From NCBI GenBank assembly GCA_030267965.1, contig BRYA01000052.1, positions 50,145 to 75,776 of the forward strand: 25,632 nt of DNA. Reading direction: 5' to 3'. Of this stretch, positions 1 through 8,620 are shown in pieces. The first letter of the stretch is position 1. Each line of letters begins with the position of its first letter. The notes beneath the pieces are model-generated. The model worked only from the letters and a program-made list of their open reading frames with translations, searched no databases and had not been told where the DNA came from. This DNA is from Triparma columacea. Its lineage: Eukaryota > Sar > Bolidophyceae > Parmales > Triparmaceae. Made by a program: the position numbers and the translations under genes.

Positions 1-158
1 CAGGAATGGCAGGACCCCCCAGCAACCCCAGCAACCCAAAGTAGCCCCCCTCCCCAACCCCCACCACAACCCACATCCCCACCCCGAACCCCAGCAACCC
101 CAGCAACCCAAACCCCCCCCCCCCCAACCCGACCCCACCCCAAATCCCCAACCCTCAC
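1..158. repeat. C-rich low-complexity DNA with CCCAGCAA units
   Basis: The left edge is almost pure C/A on this strand, with imperfect CCCAGCAACC repeats and runs of up to about 13 C. It most likely lies inside an intron of the minus-strand gene whose exon ends at 159. No coding sequence is visible in it. Confidence 0.6.
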
Positions 159-450
159 CTTTCTCTGCCCCTCCTTCTCTGCCATGGCAAACTTGGCCTT
201 GGAGCCCTTGAATTTTGGTCTTGAATCATCAACACTGCGAGGGCGGTTAGGGTGAGATGTGTGCTTGGACAATCCCCACTGTTGGAACGGAAGTATTTGC
301 TACATTCGCTGGTTCGAATCGCTTTCCGACGCCGTCCTCCGCCATCTCTGTCACCCGTACATACGAAACTCCCCAAAAAAACAAAACTCTTCCCAACCAA
401 AACTCTCACCTTAACGGTCCAATCAGGATGGTTGTTGGGTTTGACGACAT
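1..450 (-). CDS. Partial unknown protein, N-terminal two exons
   Basis: I do not recognise this gene. A start codon at 450-448 opens a 41-nt exon (450-410) ending at a GTGAGAG donor. A pyrimidine-rich acceptor (CCGCCCTCGCAG) leads to a second exon (234-159), which ends at a GTGAGG donor. The join keeps frame (phase 2) and gives a 39-residue N-terminus: MSSNPTTILIGPLSVDDS, then a Lys-rich stretch ending EGQRK. The next intron runs through the C-rich, CCCAGCAA-repeat sequence at 1-158 and off the window, so the rest is unseen. An alternative acceptor at 279 joins to an upstream open frame without ATG and gives the same C-terminal residues. The composition and splice signals look coding; the function is unknown. 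It is head-to-head with the GH28 gene. Confidence 0.45.
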
Positions 451-618
451 GTTCTTGTCGATTGGTGCAATTCACTCCTCCTTCAATTTCTCAACACAAA
501 GCAGTTATTATTCGTGAACTTTCAACAATTCACTCTTTCCAGTTAGTTTCTGAGCAGGTAAAAAAACAGGTTTGGCCAAGGTTTCCAAGGGATGGCCGCC
601 CCCCCACACACCCCGAAT
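451..618. promoter_or_regulatory. Divergent intergenic region
   Basis: This gap separates the start codon of the partial minus-strand gene (450) from the preferred GH28 start (619). It must hold both 5' untranslated regions and probably a shared promoter. I see no clear TATA box or other named element. Inference from gene arrangement only. Confidence 0.3.
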
Positions 619-2253
619 ATGAAGTTCTTCCAACCCCCTCCCCCCCTCCTCCTCCTCCTCCTCCTCCTCCTCCTCCACCCCTCCTCCTCCTCCACCCCCA
701 CCCCCCCACCCTCCCTCCCACATTTCGTAACGTCACCTGATGAATTTGGAGCAGTGGGAGATGGTCATACTGATGATTCCATCCCCATCTCCAAGGCCCT
801 CGCTGCTTGCAGCGACCAAGACCTCCCTTGCCATATCATCTTTGATAGGCACTACCTCTCCGGCCCGATCACGCTCGAGCGTTCAGAAATTACCATGGAA
901 GTGAATGGTGAACTTTCCATGCTGGCTCGCAAGGACTACTGCAAGGCGGAGGATTGCACGGCCCCTTCGCAAGGTTCCTTCATCGGCAACAGCGTGTCCT
1001 CTAACCCGCGAAAATGCTGGGACGTAGGGACGCCCGCTGGTGATTTCAACGTCTGCATGTCTGACATCAAGATCACCGGGAGCGGAACCATCTCTTCCAA
1101 GGACCCGTGGTCGTGGTGGCCGTGCAAGTATTTGCCCTGCAAGGCTGACTGGAGGCCCCACCTCATTGTCTTGGACAATGTAGAGCGCGTTACGATCGAG
1201 GGAGTTACGCTGAAGGACTCTCCCAACCACTTCATTGAGATTGTGCAATCAGGTGAGCACCACTGCAAGCGTATCGTCCCTAAGGGTCGTCCTTTCACTG
1301 ACCCCAGTGAGACTGGTGAAAGATGGGGGAAAGCGCTGCTGACACTCGCTCGACGCACAAACCTAACCACCCCACTCCCCACTAACGAACGCACCCCAAT
1401 AACGCACCAACCCCTTCCGCGACTCGCTTCGCTCGTCGCCCCCAGTCACCAACCGCCTCCACAATCTGATCTTCACCGCCCCTTACATTTCGCCCAACAC
1501 GGATGGTGTGAACTTCTACGGTGGTTTCGACTCGGTCTTGTCCGACTCAACCATCGACAACGGTGATGACTGTATCTCTGTCGTCCCCGTCAATGAGTAT
1601 TTAGATTTCTGCTCGACCAACGAAAACGACATGGACGTCCGCTGCAGTGGCGGGAACGTCCTCGTTCGTAACATCACTTGCAACGGTGGTCATGGACTCT
1701 CCATTGGGGGGATAAGGCATGGGAGCGTCCACAACGTCACGTTCGAGAATATCACTGTCACGGGTGGTCAGAGGGGGAGCACTCAAGACGAAGCTGCCGG
1801 GGGTGGGTGCAGGGTGAAGAGGTAGGTTTAGGAATGGCAATGGGCATGCAATCCGTCCTTCCTCACACCTCCCTCCGTCACACCTCCCTCCGTCACCTCA
1901 GCTACCCCAACGGCACCGGCGTTGTCCGCGATATCCGTTACAAGGACATCCACTTCGACGGCGTCTACCTCCCAATCCAGCTCCTTGGCCATTACTGTCC
2001 CTGGCCCTGCAATACGCCCGACGGGGACCAGTCAGTCCTCTTCAAGGACATATCCTTCGAGAATATCAGCGGTTCGGGGAAGCAGAGGGACACCGTGGTT
2101 GAATTTAAGTGTAGCGAGTACGAACCCTGTCGGAACATCACCATGACGAATATAAACCTGATGGCCAAGAATGGGAAGGAGGGAAAACTTACTTGTGAAA
2201 ACGTTGAGGGTATTGCCGTTGACAAAGCTAGCTCTCCCAACTCCTGCAGTTAG
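619..2253 (+). CDS. GH28 polygalacturonase-like glycoside hydrolase
   Basis: A secreted pectin-type glycoside hydrolase of family 28, expected to hydrolyse alpha-1,4-galacturonosyl bonds or a related polysaccharide. Exons: 619-1252, 1446-1821, 1902-2253; both joins are in frame and give 453 residues. The GH28 signature is complete only after splicing: SPNTDG, DNGDDCIS (catalytic Asp pair), CNGGHGLSIGG (catalytic His region) and CRVKSYPNGTG (the RIK-type substrate motif, which spans the second intron). The N-terminus MKFFQPPPP plus ten Leu and a Ser/Pro stretch is a signal peptide. An in-frame ATG at 592 adds nine polar residues before it, so 619 is preferred. Many Cys suggest an extracellular enzyme. 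Polygalacturonase itself versus a relative such as rhamnogalacturonase cannot be decided by eye. It converges on SAM50 with 111 bp between stops. Confidence 0.93.
646..676 (+). repeat. CTC trinucleotide tract encoding the signal-peptide core
   Basis: Ten uninterrupted CTC units encode the poly-Leu hydrophobic core of the GH28 signal peptide. A second shorter CTC/TCC run follows at about 681-693 and encodes Ser. Confidence 0.85.
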
Positions 2254-2364
2254 CCAACCGTCAAGAAGTAATCAAGGGTTGCGCACACTGCGTCGCCAGA
2301 CTTTTAATTTTAGCAGATTTTTTAGCATAGCAAAAACAACAAAAGATTTAGCCCTCCCTTTACT

Positions 2365-3849
2365 CTACCCGAAGTTAACCGACACCCCGAACTGCACAGG
2401 CTGCGTAATATCCTCCTTCCCCCTCCTCAGCACCTTGCTGTACGTCGCCTCCAGTCTCCCCACCGGCGTGGGCGCAGCCAACCCTAGCCCCACAGAGAAC
2501 CTCGTCCTACCCAACCCGTCCCCCACCGACGTGAGGTCACTCCAGTTGCAGCACAGGCCACCGCTACCGAACCCGAACACCCTCGCCCCCATCATCCCCC
2601 CCCTCCCCCCCAGGGTTGCGCTAACCATGGCGGTGGAGGTGTGGAAGCATTCCCCCCCCAAGCTGTCCCCCCCGTCGCTCCCTGGCCCAACCTTTGACCT
2701 AGGTCCTACTCCTGAAGGCTTGAAACCCCTAAGGCTCATAGGTCCACCTATGTGGAACCTATCAGATGCTAGAGTAACGGGTAGACAGTACCCTCCAAAG
2801 GTTAGTGGTCTTACCAACCCACTGGAAGTGAGGAAGTGAGCTGACAAGGGGCCGAGGAGGGGGAGGTGGAGGGATCCTGATGCCTGAGCCTTGGCGAAAC
2901 CTACATCTCCTGGAGGACCGGCTACCTCACCAGACAGGGATAGGTCGACACCCCGGGTTGGGGAGAACTTGGAATCCGTTAGGCCACCGTTTGTTGATAA
3001 AGTCAACTTAAGGGAGTGCTTGAGGTTCGGACCAGACTCAGCGATCGTCTCCTTAGAGGAGTCCGCGGCGTAGGGTATCGTAGGGTGTAGGGTAGGGAGG
3101 ACATCCCTACTTTGTAGGGACCACTCCAAATCCCCGAAGGCACCCCGCTCCATTACGGAGGAGGCGCCGGACCGGAGGGACCAGGAAACGCCCCTCGTGG
3201 CCTCGGTGTAGGACCTGAGGAGGGAGTGGTCTACCTCCTCGTACCTGGCGGACAACCTGCTAGACACGCCCGGGGCTGAGGCGGATAGGAGGGGGGAGTA
3301 GTGGGTGGCGTTGAAGTCTGCGGTCCCGCCCTGGTCTACGTTGTAGGAGGCGCTGATGGACTCGGCGTTACCGGCGAGGTTAAGGAGGTTGAGGGAAGTC
3401 TCGAATTGAACTGTGGGAACGGTGAGGGAATCGGACGGAAGCATGGTGCCCCCAGACCCAGAGAACTGCTTGATGCCCCCCCCTATCCTCAGCTTGTACC
3501 AGTTCTTCTCCCTGGCCTGTATTTGAACGCTGACGGCTCCAGGGATGGGGTTGCCCTTCTGATCCTCTGCGGGTAGGAGGGTGGCTGAGAGTGTTTCGTA
3601 GCAGTTGGTTTCTTTCATCGTTAGGACGAACATGTTGATGCTTTCGTAGAGGTCTGATAGCTGGGTCGCATCGTAGCCTCCTGTTGTGGTGAGGATGGAC
3701 TTGACAAAGGAGGGGGAGGTTCTTGGAGTCGGAGGCGGTGATGTTTTCGCCTTTTTGGCTCCACCTACGTCCTCTTCTTCTACTATATTGTATGTAAAAG
3801 AGTGTAGACGTACAGGTGTTGCTCCATTGACTTGTCTACGTTGTGTCAT
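2365..3849 (-). CDS. SAM50: SAM50 mitochondrial outer-membrane Omp85 protein
   Basis: Core subunit of the sorting and assembly machinery that inserts beta-barrel proteins into the mitochondrial outer membrane. It is a single exon of 494 residues with an ATG start at 3849, about the usual family length. Residues 1-45 are a variable cytosol/intermembrane lead. About 45-110 resemble one POTRA domain (ATQLSDLYESINMF onwards). The rest is a 16-strand-type barrel rich in alternating polar and hydrophobic residues. The diagnostic Omp85 loop-6 motif is present as DRFHIGGPMSLRGF, close to the SAM50 form, and the chain ends QPVQFGVSVNFG, a barrel-closing beta signal. The single POTRA and the GGP-LRGF motif favour SAM50 over plastid TOC75/OEP80. 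It has no cleavable presequence, as expected for this protein. Confidence 0.88.
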   Translation of the reverse strand: MTQRRQVNGATPVRLHSFTYNIVEEEDVGGAKKAKTSPPPTPRTSPSFVKSILTTTGGYDATQLSDLYESINMFVLTMKETNCYETLSATLLPAEDQKGNPIPGAVSVQIQAREKNWYKLRIGGGIKQFSGSGGTMLPSDSLTVPTVQFETSLNLLNLAGNAESISASYNVDQGGTADFNATHYSPLLSASAPGVSSRLSARYEEVDHSLLRSYTEATRGVSWSLRSGASSVMERGAFGDLEWSLQSRDVLPTLHPTIPYAADSSKETIAESGPNLKHSLKLTLSTNGGLTDSKFSPTRGVDLSLSGEVAGPPGDVGFAKAQASGSLHLPLLGPLSAHFLTSSGLVRPLTFGGYCLPVTLASDRFHIGGPMSLRGFKPSGVGPRSKVGPGSDGGDSLGGECFHTSTAMVSATLGGRGGMMGARVFGFGSGGLCCNWSDLTSVGDGLGRTRFSVGLGLAAPTPVGRLEATYSKVLRRGKEDITQPVQFGVSVNFG

Positions 3850-4208
3850 TTAACCCAAAAAGGGCTTTTAAAAAAGTGGGGTGGAGGAGATGGGGGATGG
3901 GGATGGGGATGGGGGATGGGGAAAGGTGGGGATTTCGCATTTCCCCCTCCTTGTAAGAGCTTATCTAGAAGAGCTCTAAAAAAAAGGCTCAACGTGTTTG
4001 TTTGTTACAACCTGCGGTGAGCGTAGACGACTGCGGGGGGAAGGACGGGGACGAGGACTACATGCCAACAAGGTGTGCGAAATGCACTGCGGGTGAAACG
4101 GGGAAAATATGTATTTGCTAAAGTAATTGTACAGAGCATGTCGCTTCTGAAAAGAGCTAAAGACTATGATACTTTTCTTGCCTACACTGTTCAACATTGA
4201 TTTTAGAG
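3850..4208. other. Intergenic region with G-rich tract
   Basis: Between the SAM50 start and the LRR gene stop, both minus strand. It contains a G-rich GGGGAT repeat (3877-3932) just upstream of SAM50, then unremarkable sequence with an imperfect AGAGCT inverted repeat near 3957-3978. It should contain the SAM50 promoter. I see no convincing coding exon on either strand. Confidence 0.5.
3877..3932 (+). repeat. GGGGAT-type tandem G-tract
   Basis: Seven or more runs of three to five G separated by one to four bases. They meet the simple G-quadruplex pattern on the plus strand, which is the template strand for SAM50. The tract lies about 30 to 80 bp upstream of the SAM50 ATG. Confidence 0.7.
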
Positions 4209-4991
4209 TTACAGAGATTCCAGAATAACTCTCCACATAACCTTCGGGAGCCTCTTGTATGCCTTAGTTCCCTGAAGCGCGACCACTGCATCTCCGTCAA
4301 GGCGCTTCCGCTTCAGCCTATCCGATCTCCTGGGCTGGTCCTCCAAGAGTTTCTTGAGGCAGAACAGAACGGTGACGCGTTCACGTATGGCGTACCACCT
4401 AGAATGGAGGAGGTCCTCGACAGTCGGCAAATTTTGATCGGCAGCGGCAGAGATTAGGGCGGTGCAGTTTGAGAAGCAGTCATAACCGATGACGACGTCG
4501 GGGGATAAACTGAGTTTCGTCAGGGCGGAGCATCCGTTGAAGGCGTCGTTGCCAATCGTAGTCACAGAGTCCGGGATTGTGATGGCCGTGAGGGAGATGC
4601 ATCCAAGGAAGGCAAGATTGCCAATCGACGTCACTCCCTGCGGGATTGTGATGTCTGCGAGGGAGGAGCATCCGTAGAAGGCGCCCCGGCTAATCGTCGT
4701 CACCGAGTCCGGGATTGTGATGGCTGCGAGGGAGGAGCATTCGTAGAAGGCGCCAAGGCCAATCGATGTCACTGAGTCCGGGATTGTGACGGCCGTGAGG
4801 GAGGAGCATCCGTAGAAGGTGAGTTCGCCAATCGACGTCACTCCGTCCGAGATTGTGATGGCTACGAGGGAGGAGCATCCTTGGAAGGCGCCATAGCCAA
4901 TCGTCGTCACTCCCTTTGCAAAAGTCACCTCTGTGAGTTCATCATCATCAATGAAGCTCTCTATGCCAGAGTATATTGCTGATTTGGGCAT
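4209..4991 (-). CDS. BspA-like (LRR_5) leucine-rich repeat protein
   Basis: A 260-residue protein in one exon, ATG at 4991. Residues 28-165 are six consecutive 23-residue LRR_5 repeats of the type VTSIG..AFYGCSSL..ITIPDS, with a degenerate seventh repeat (IGYDCFSNCTAL). The C-terminal 75 residues are different: WYAIRERVTVLFCLKKL, then a basic patch RRSDRLKRKR, and a WRVILESL end. There is no signal peptide and no membrane segment. BspA-like repeats mediate protein-protein binding; these families are greatly expanded in some protists. The basic patch could be a nuclear signal, but that is only a possibility. The repeat is also visible as a 69-nt DNA period between about 4497 and 4910. Confidence 0.85.
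   Translation of the reverse strand: MPKSAIYSGIESFIDDDELTEVTFAKGVTTIGYGAFQGCSSLVAITISDGVTSIGELTFYGCSSLTAVTIPDSVTSIGLGAFYECSSLAAITIPDSVTTISRGAFYGCSSLADITIPQGVTSIGNLAFLGCISLTAITIPDSVTTIGNDAFNGCSALTKLSLSPDVVIGYDCFSNCTALISAAADQNLPTVEDLLHSRWYAIRERVTVLFCLKKLLEDQPRRSDRLKRKRLDGDAVVALQGTKAYKRLPKVMWRVILESL
4497..4910 (-). repeat. 69-nt tandem coding repeats (LRR units)
   Basis: Six tandem 69-nt units encode the LRR_5 repeats. Blocks such as GGGATTGTGATGGCTGCGAG and GAGGAGCATCCGTAGAAGG (plus strand) recur with few changes, so the units are recent or homogenised duplicates. Confidence 0.8.
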
Positions 4992-5416
4992 TTTGGGAAG
5001 GATTTAGGAAAGATTTGGGAAGGATTTGGGAAGGATGAAAAATTAGTCCTGACAGCGCTTGAGTTAGGGTATGGCGTGAATGTTTAGGTGGAGAGGAGGA
5101 GGTTGAAAGTTAGGGATTTGGCGATGTTGTTTTGTTGGGGACAAAATTGGAGCTCAAACTGCAATGTGTTTGGATATGGTGTAGGTAGTAGTATTGGTGT
5201 TTATATTGTGAAGAGTTGGGTTGGTTGTGAAACGTAGCTAAAGCCTGTAATACAGCTTTCTTGGCAAATAATGCCCAAAACATCTCAAAGCAAATTCTTC
5301 TTTTTCCTTTCCTCATTTTCGCAGTCTTTATCCTCCGTTTTGCTCCATTTTACTCCATTTAACTCCATCTTATACTCCATCTTACTTCCTATTTAACCGC
5401 CCTAATCCTAATAATT
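4992..5416. other. Divergent intergenic region, LRR gene / methyltransferase
   Basis: This holds the 5' ends of two divergent genes. Next to the LRR gene is an 11-nt GGAAGGATTTG-type tandem repeat (about 5000-5036). Near the methyltransferase, ACTCCAT/TACTCCAT is repeated five times (about 5338-5382). A minus-strand ATG-initiated frame of 68 codons at 5110-5316 is open, but has no recognisable motif, no neighbour in frame and AT-rich composition, so I do not call it a gene. Confidence 0.45.
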
Positions 5417-6423
5417 ATGCCAAATGATAGAATGATAGACGCACCAACCAACCTTGCAGGGCTTTGGCCTGACTCTGATGATGATGACAATACTCCATTT
5501 GAAGACAATGGGGAGGAGCAGGTGAGAGAGAGAGAAAGAAAGAGAGAGAGATTTGAGGCGTACGTGTATATCTATAGAACCCCTCCTCACCCTCACCCTC
5601 ACCCTCACCTCACCCTCATCAACCACTCCCTCACTCACCCCCTCTAGGTAGTATCAGTCTGTGGTGTAGACCTAAAAATCCGTCAGTACGCCTACCACTC
5701 CCACAATGCCAACCGCGTCTGGCCTGGCACCTTCAACCTCTGCGAGTACTACCTGTCCCCCACCCCCCCCACCGGCGACCTGTCCAGCTTGAAAGGCAAG
5801 AGTGTCCTCGAACTCGGTAGCGCCACCGGCCTTCTGGCTTGCAGGATGAAACTTGCAGGTGTCCTAAATATCGCCACAAGCGACGTCGCAGACGGCGGTT
5901 CCGTCAAGGAAAACGTCCTCTACAACTTCGCCCTCAACGGTGTCGACGCCGTTCCGCACGTAGAGCACACATGGGGAACGGGGTGGAGTGAGGGGGGGTA
6001 TGACGTTGTACTAGCGAGCGACATACTGCTTTACGTTAAGGCATATGACGCGCTGGTTAAAACTTTGGGGGAGATTGGTGGACAGGTTGTTATGAGCTGG
6101 AATAGAAGGATGGAAGAGGTGAGAGGGAGGGGGGGGGAAGGAAGATAACAGAACTGACTACAGGACTGACAACAGACTGACAACGAATTGACGCCACTGA
6201 CACACAATGCGCACGCACGCACCCGCACAACAACGTGGATTCGCAGAGTAAAGAGTTCTTCAGAAAAATGGAAGAGGCAGGATGGACGTGGAGACATGAA
6301 GGGAACTGTATATATATATTTGACAAGAAGGAGGGGGGGGCAGAGGGGGGTAAGGAGGGGGGGGTAGAGGGGGGAAAGGGGGGGGGGACAGAGAGACAAG
6401 TAGAGACAAGTAGAGACAAGTAG
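5417..6423 (+). CDS. Family-16 (METTL21/FAM86-like) SAM methyltransferase
   Basis: A seven-beta-strand S-adenosylmethionine methyltransferase of the lysine-methyltransferase-16 group, which usually methylates lysines on cytosolic chaperones or translation factors. Exons: 5417-5521, 5648-6118, 6247-6423; both introns are phase 0 and start GTGAGAG. The product is 250 residues. Motif I is SVLELGSATGLLACRMKLAG, and the post-motif region has YDVVLASDILLYV, as in METTL21/EEF2KMT relatives. An N-terminal WPGTFNLCEYY block matches the family's W-x-G...L.yL region. The core ends normally at CIYIFDKKE. The last about 25 residues are a Gly/Glu-rich tail followed by TERQVETSRDK, read from a G-rich tract and a 10-bp tandem repeat, so the native C-terminus may differ. 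The substrate cannot be inferred. Confidence 0.8.
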
Positions 6424-6453
6424 AGACAAGTAGAGACAAGTAGAGACAAGTAG
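6391..6453 (+). repeat. 10-bp tandem repeat (TAGAGACAAG), six units
   Basis: Six head-to-tail copies of TAGAGACAAG, the first with GA for TA. The array straddles the end of the methyltransferase frame; the stop codon (6421-6423) lies within it, with further unused copies downstream. Confidence 0.95.
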
Positions 6454-6587
6454 TGAAACTGTACAGTATGTTGTGCTGAAATACAGCGAGAGAAATTCTC
6501 CGTTTCGTCTTAAATGTTGAAGTTCTTAATGACCATAGTGTGCCATTTAACGTTTTCGATGTGTGACCCAACCCTTCCCGGCACTCT

Positions 6588-8410
6588 TTACTCGAACGGG
6601 AGTTTGGCGTACTTTTCAGCCAACCCTGGCCTGGCGTCCCTCAATTTAACCATGTTTGCCTGCAAGGATGCGGGCACGCTAAGACCTCCCTGAGCTGTCC
6701 TCTCGGTCCGGGCGACATGCTAAGTAAGGTGAAGGGGGGAGGAGGGGGTGAATATGGAGGCAAGTACAACACGCAGAGCAGTTAACCTCATTCAGTCGTC
6801 GCTTCGCTCCTCCCGCCTCACCTCCTTCTCTCCAGCAGTGTAGATCCTCTCGGCCCCAGGAGCCTTTTTCGACTCCCTCAGCGCGTTCAGCAGCTTCCCC
6901 GAGTTGGCCTTGAACGTATCAATCCCGCAGAACGCCTCCACATCGATGGCCAAAAAGAAGTGCCCCAGCGGCATGGGGCAGGGCTTCCCCGTCGCTCTAT
7001 CCACGCCGCAGACGGCCTCCCCGAAAGGCCCTGACTGGAAGGCGGTGCAGAGAAGCTCCACGACTGTGGCCCAACCGTAACCCTTGTAACCGGCTGTGTC
7101 CTCGCCGGCACCGCCAACGGGCGTGAGCGCGCACTGGTGGGGGGGTAGGGGAGGAGAGGTTGGGGGGTGTGAATATGGGGGCAAGTAACGACACGCCCAG
7201 AGCTGCTAACCTCCTCCAGTCGTTCGGGCCTTCCGCTCCTCCCCCCGCCTCCTCCCCCCCTCCCCCCGCCTCACCTTGCCCAGCACCATGTCCTTGAGGA
7301 TACCCTCCGTGTCCGTCCGCTCGATCCCGTCATTGTCAATGACACAACCCTTGGGAGTATCCTTACCCTCCCTAGCGTAACGCTCGATCTTACCGCGCTG
7401 GTTGACCGAGGTCGCGCAGTCGATGACGAACGGGAACTCGTCGTCCGAAGGTATGCCGAAGCAAAGGGGGTTCGTCCCTAGCATGGGCTCCACGCCAAAC
7501 GTCGGGGCGATGGAAGGGCGGGCGTTCGTACCGGTAAAACCGATGCAACCGGAGGAAGAGGCCATGGTGGCGTAGTAACCGGCGATGCCGTAGTGGGTGG
7601 AGTTCTTGGCAACAACGAACCCGACCCCGTGCTGTATTGTGTGTGTGGGGAGGGGGGGGCGTGAGAGGGTTTGTATTGGTATTTTGGTCGTCGTCAACGC
7701 AAACCTTCGATCGTCGCTTCGCTCCTCCCATCATACCTTCTTCGCCTTCTCAATGGCCATGTTCATGCAGTAAGGACCAACATATAGCCCCAACCCCAGA
7801 TTTCCGTCAACCATGGCCGTGGTATCCGTCTCCTTAAGAACATCAATGGGCTTGTAAGGGTGGAGGATTCCCTTGTCAATGCGGTCGCAGTAGATGGGCT
7901 TGAGGCGGCCAATGCCGTGGGAATCGATGCCCCTCTTGTCGGATTCGATGAGAACGTCTGCACAGATGTCAGCCTCCTTTTCGGGGACCCCGTAGGAAAG
8001 GAAAACATCCTTCATGAATGCAGTCATGTACTCGAAGGAAATGATGGCAGGAGGGACGGAGGGGGTAGAATTGGGGACGGAAGAGGGTAGCTTCGCGCCG
8101 TACATGGTCGTGCCGACCTTGACAAGGGGATCCTGGGAGGGATCTTTACATTCATTCTTCAGATATGACAGGAGGACCTCCTGGAACCTCGAACGGGAAG
8201 AAAGATCGTTGAACGACCCAGATGTGGATATGATGGCAATAAGTTCTGCAAGGGGGGAGGTAGGGGGGAGGAAATTTCAGGTTGAGGGTGTGTCAACCGT
8301 CGGCTATGTGAGCTTAAAATTGGAGAAGGGGGGGGGACGGCGGTGACGAAGGGAAGGCAAGTGGAGGGGATGTATGGACATTTCATATACGTACCTTCCT
8401 TTGCTGTCAT
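6588..8410 (-). CDS. Malate/L-lactate-type dehydrogenase (Ldh_2 family)
   Basis: NAD(P)-dependent oxidoreductase of the Ldh_2 family (malate, L-sulfolactate, ureidoglycolate and 2,3-diketogulonate dehydrogenases), structurally unlike classical MDH/LDH. Five exons: 8410-8395, 8245-7737, 7631-7275, 7133-6822, 6719-6588; all joins are in frame, total 441 residues. The first exon is only 16 nt (MTAKE). Family motifs: IDSHGIGRL (His115), the HGVGF...NSTHYGIAGYY block (His188), MLGTNPLCFGIP, DCATS and GYKGYGWATVVELL. The C-terminal AGEKE joins to HVARTERTAQGGLSVP across the last intron, and the chain ends KYAKLPFE. About 70 residues precede the family domain; they do not look like a clear targeting peptide. 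The substrate cannot be assigned; malate or a 2-hydroxyacid is the family default. Introns 3 and 4 are similar in sequence to each other. Confidence 0.93.
6720..6821 (-). other. Intron 4 of the dehydrogenase gene, copy of intron 3
   Basis: Donor GTGAGGCGGG, acceptor CTTACTTAG. On the plus strand, 6748-6813 aligns with 7169-7242 in intron 3 almost base for base: GTGAATATGGAGGCAAGT against GTGAATATGGGGGCAAGT, then ACACGC, AGAGC, TAACCTC, CAGTCGT and CGCTCCTCC in the same order. Confidence 0.85.
7134..7274 (-). other. Intron 3 of the dehydrogenase gene, copy of intron 4
   Basis: Donor GTGAGGCGGG, acceptor CCCACCAG. It shares about 70 bp with intron 4 in the same orientation; extra G/C-rich sequence near the donor accounts for its greater length. 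Confidence 0.85.
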
Positions 8411-8620
8411 AGCTCCTGGATAGAGAAGTTTCAGGTTTGCCAGAAAATTGGCATTTTCACTTTGCCTCCTAAAGTTGTCGTGTCAGGAGTTTATGCAAAA
8501 TTAAGGGGGCTCGATCGGCGTGAATTGTAATTTCCGTGCAACGCAATGCACCCATAGTGCGTCGCTGTGCGTTAACTTCGTGTGATAGGGCCTAAGAGGC
8601 GTGTGTCAACGCGTTAAATT
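8411..8620. promoter_or_regulatory. 5' flank of the dehydrogenase gene
   Basis: Mixed-composition sequence upstream of the dehydrogenase ATG at 8410. It must carry that gene's promoter. A weak inverted repeat AACGCA...TGCGTT lies at about 8539-8574. No named promoter element is clear. Confidence 0.3.

Noticed and set aside
508..736. Minus-strand Gly/Glu-rich frames opposite the GH28 start
   Set aside because: They are the complement of the CTC microsatellite and the Pro-rich leader; low-complexity shadows.
4061..4120. Tiny Cys-containing peptide (MPTRCAKCTAG...)
   Set aside because: Only 19 codons with no flanking exon signals; chance frame.
5110..5316. 68-codon minus-strand frame with ATG
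   Set aside because: No motif, AT-rich and low coding character; left as part of the intergenic description.
6391..6453. CRISPR-like array
   Set aside because: The 10-bp units are directly adjacent with no spacers, and the genome is eukaryotic; a simple tandem repeat.
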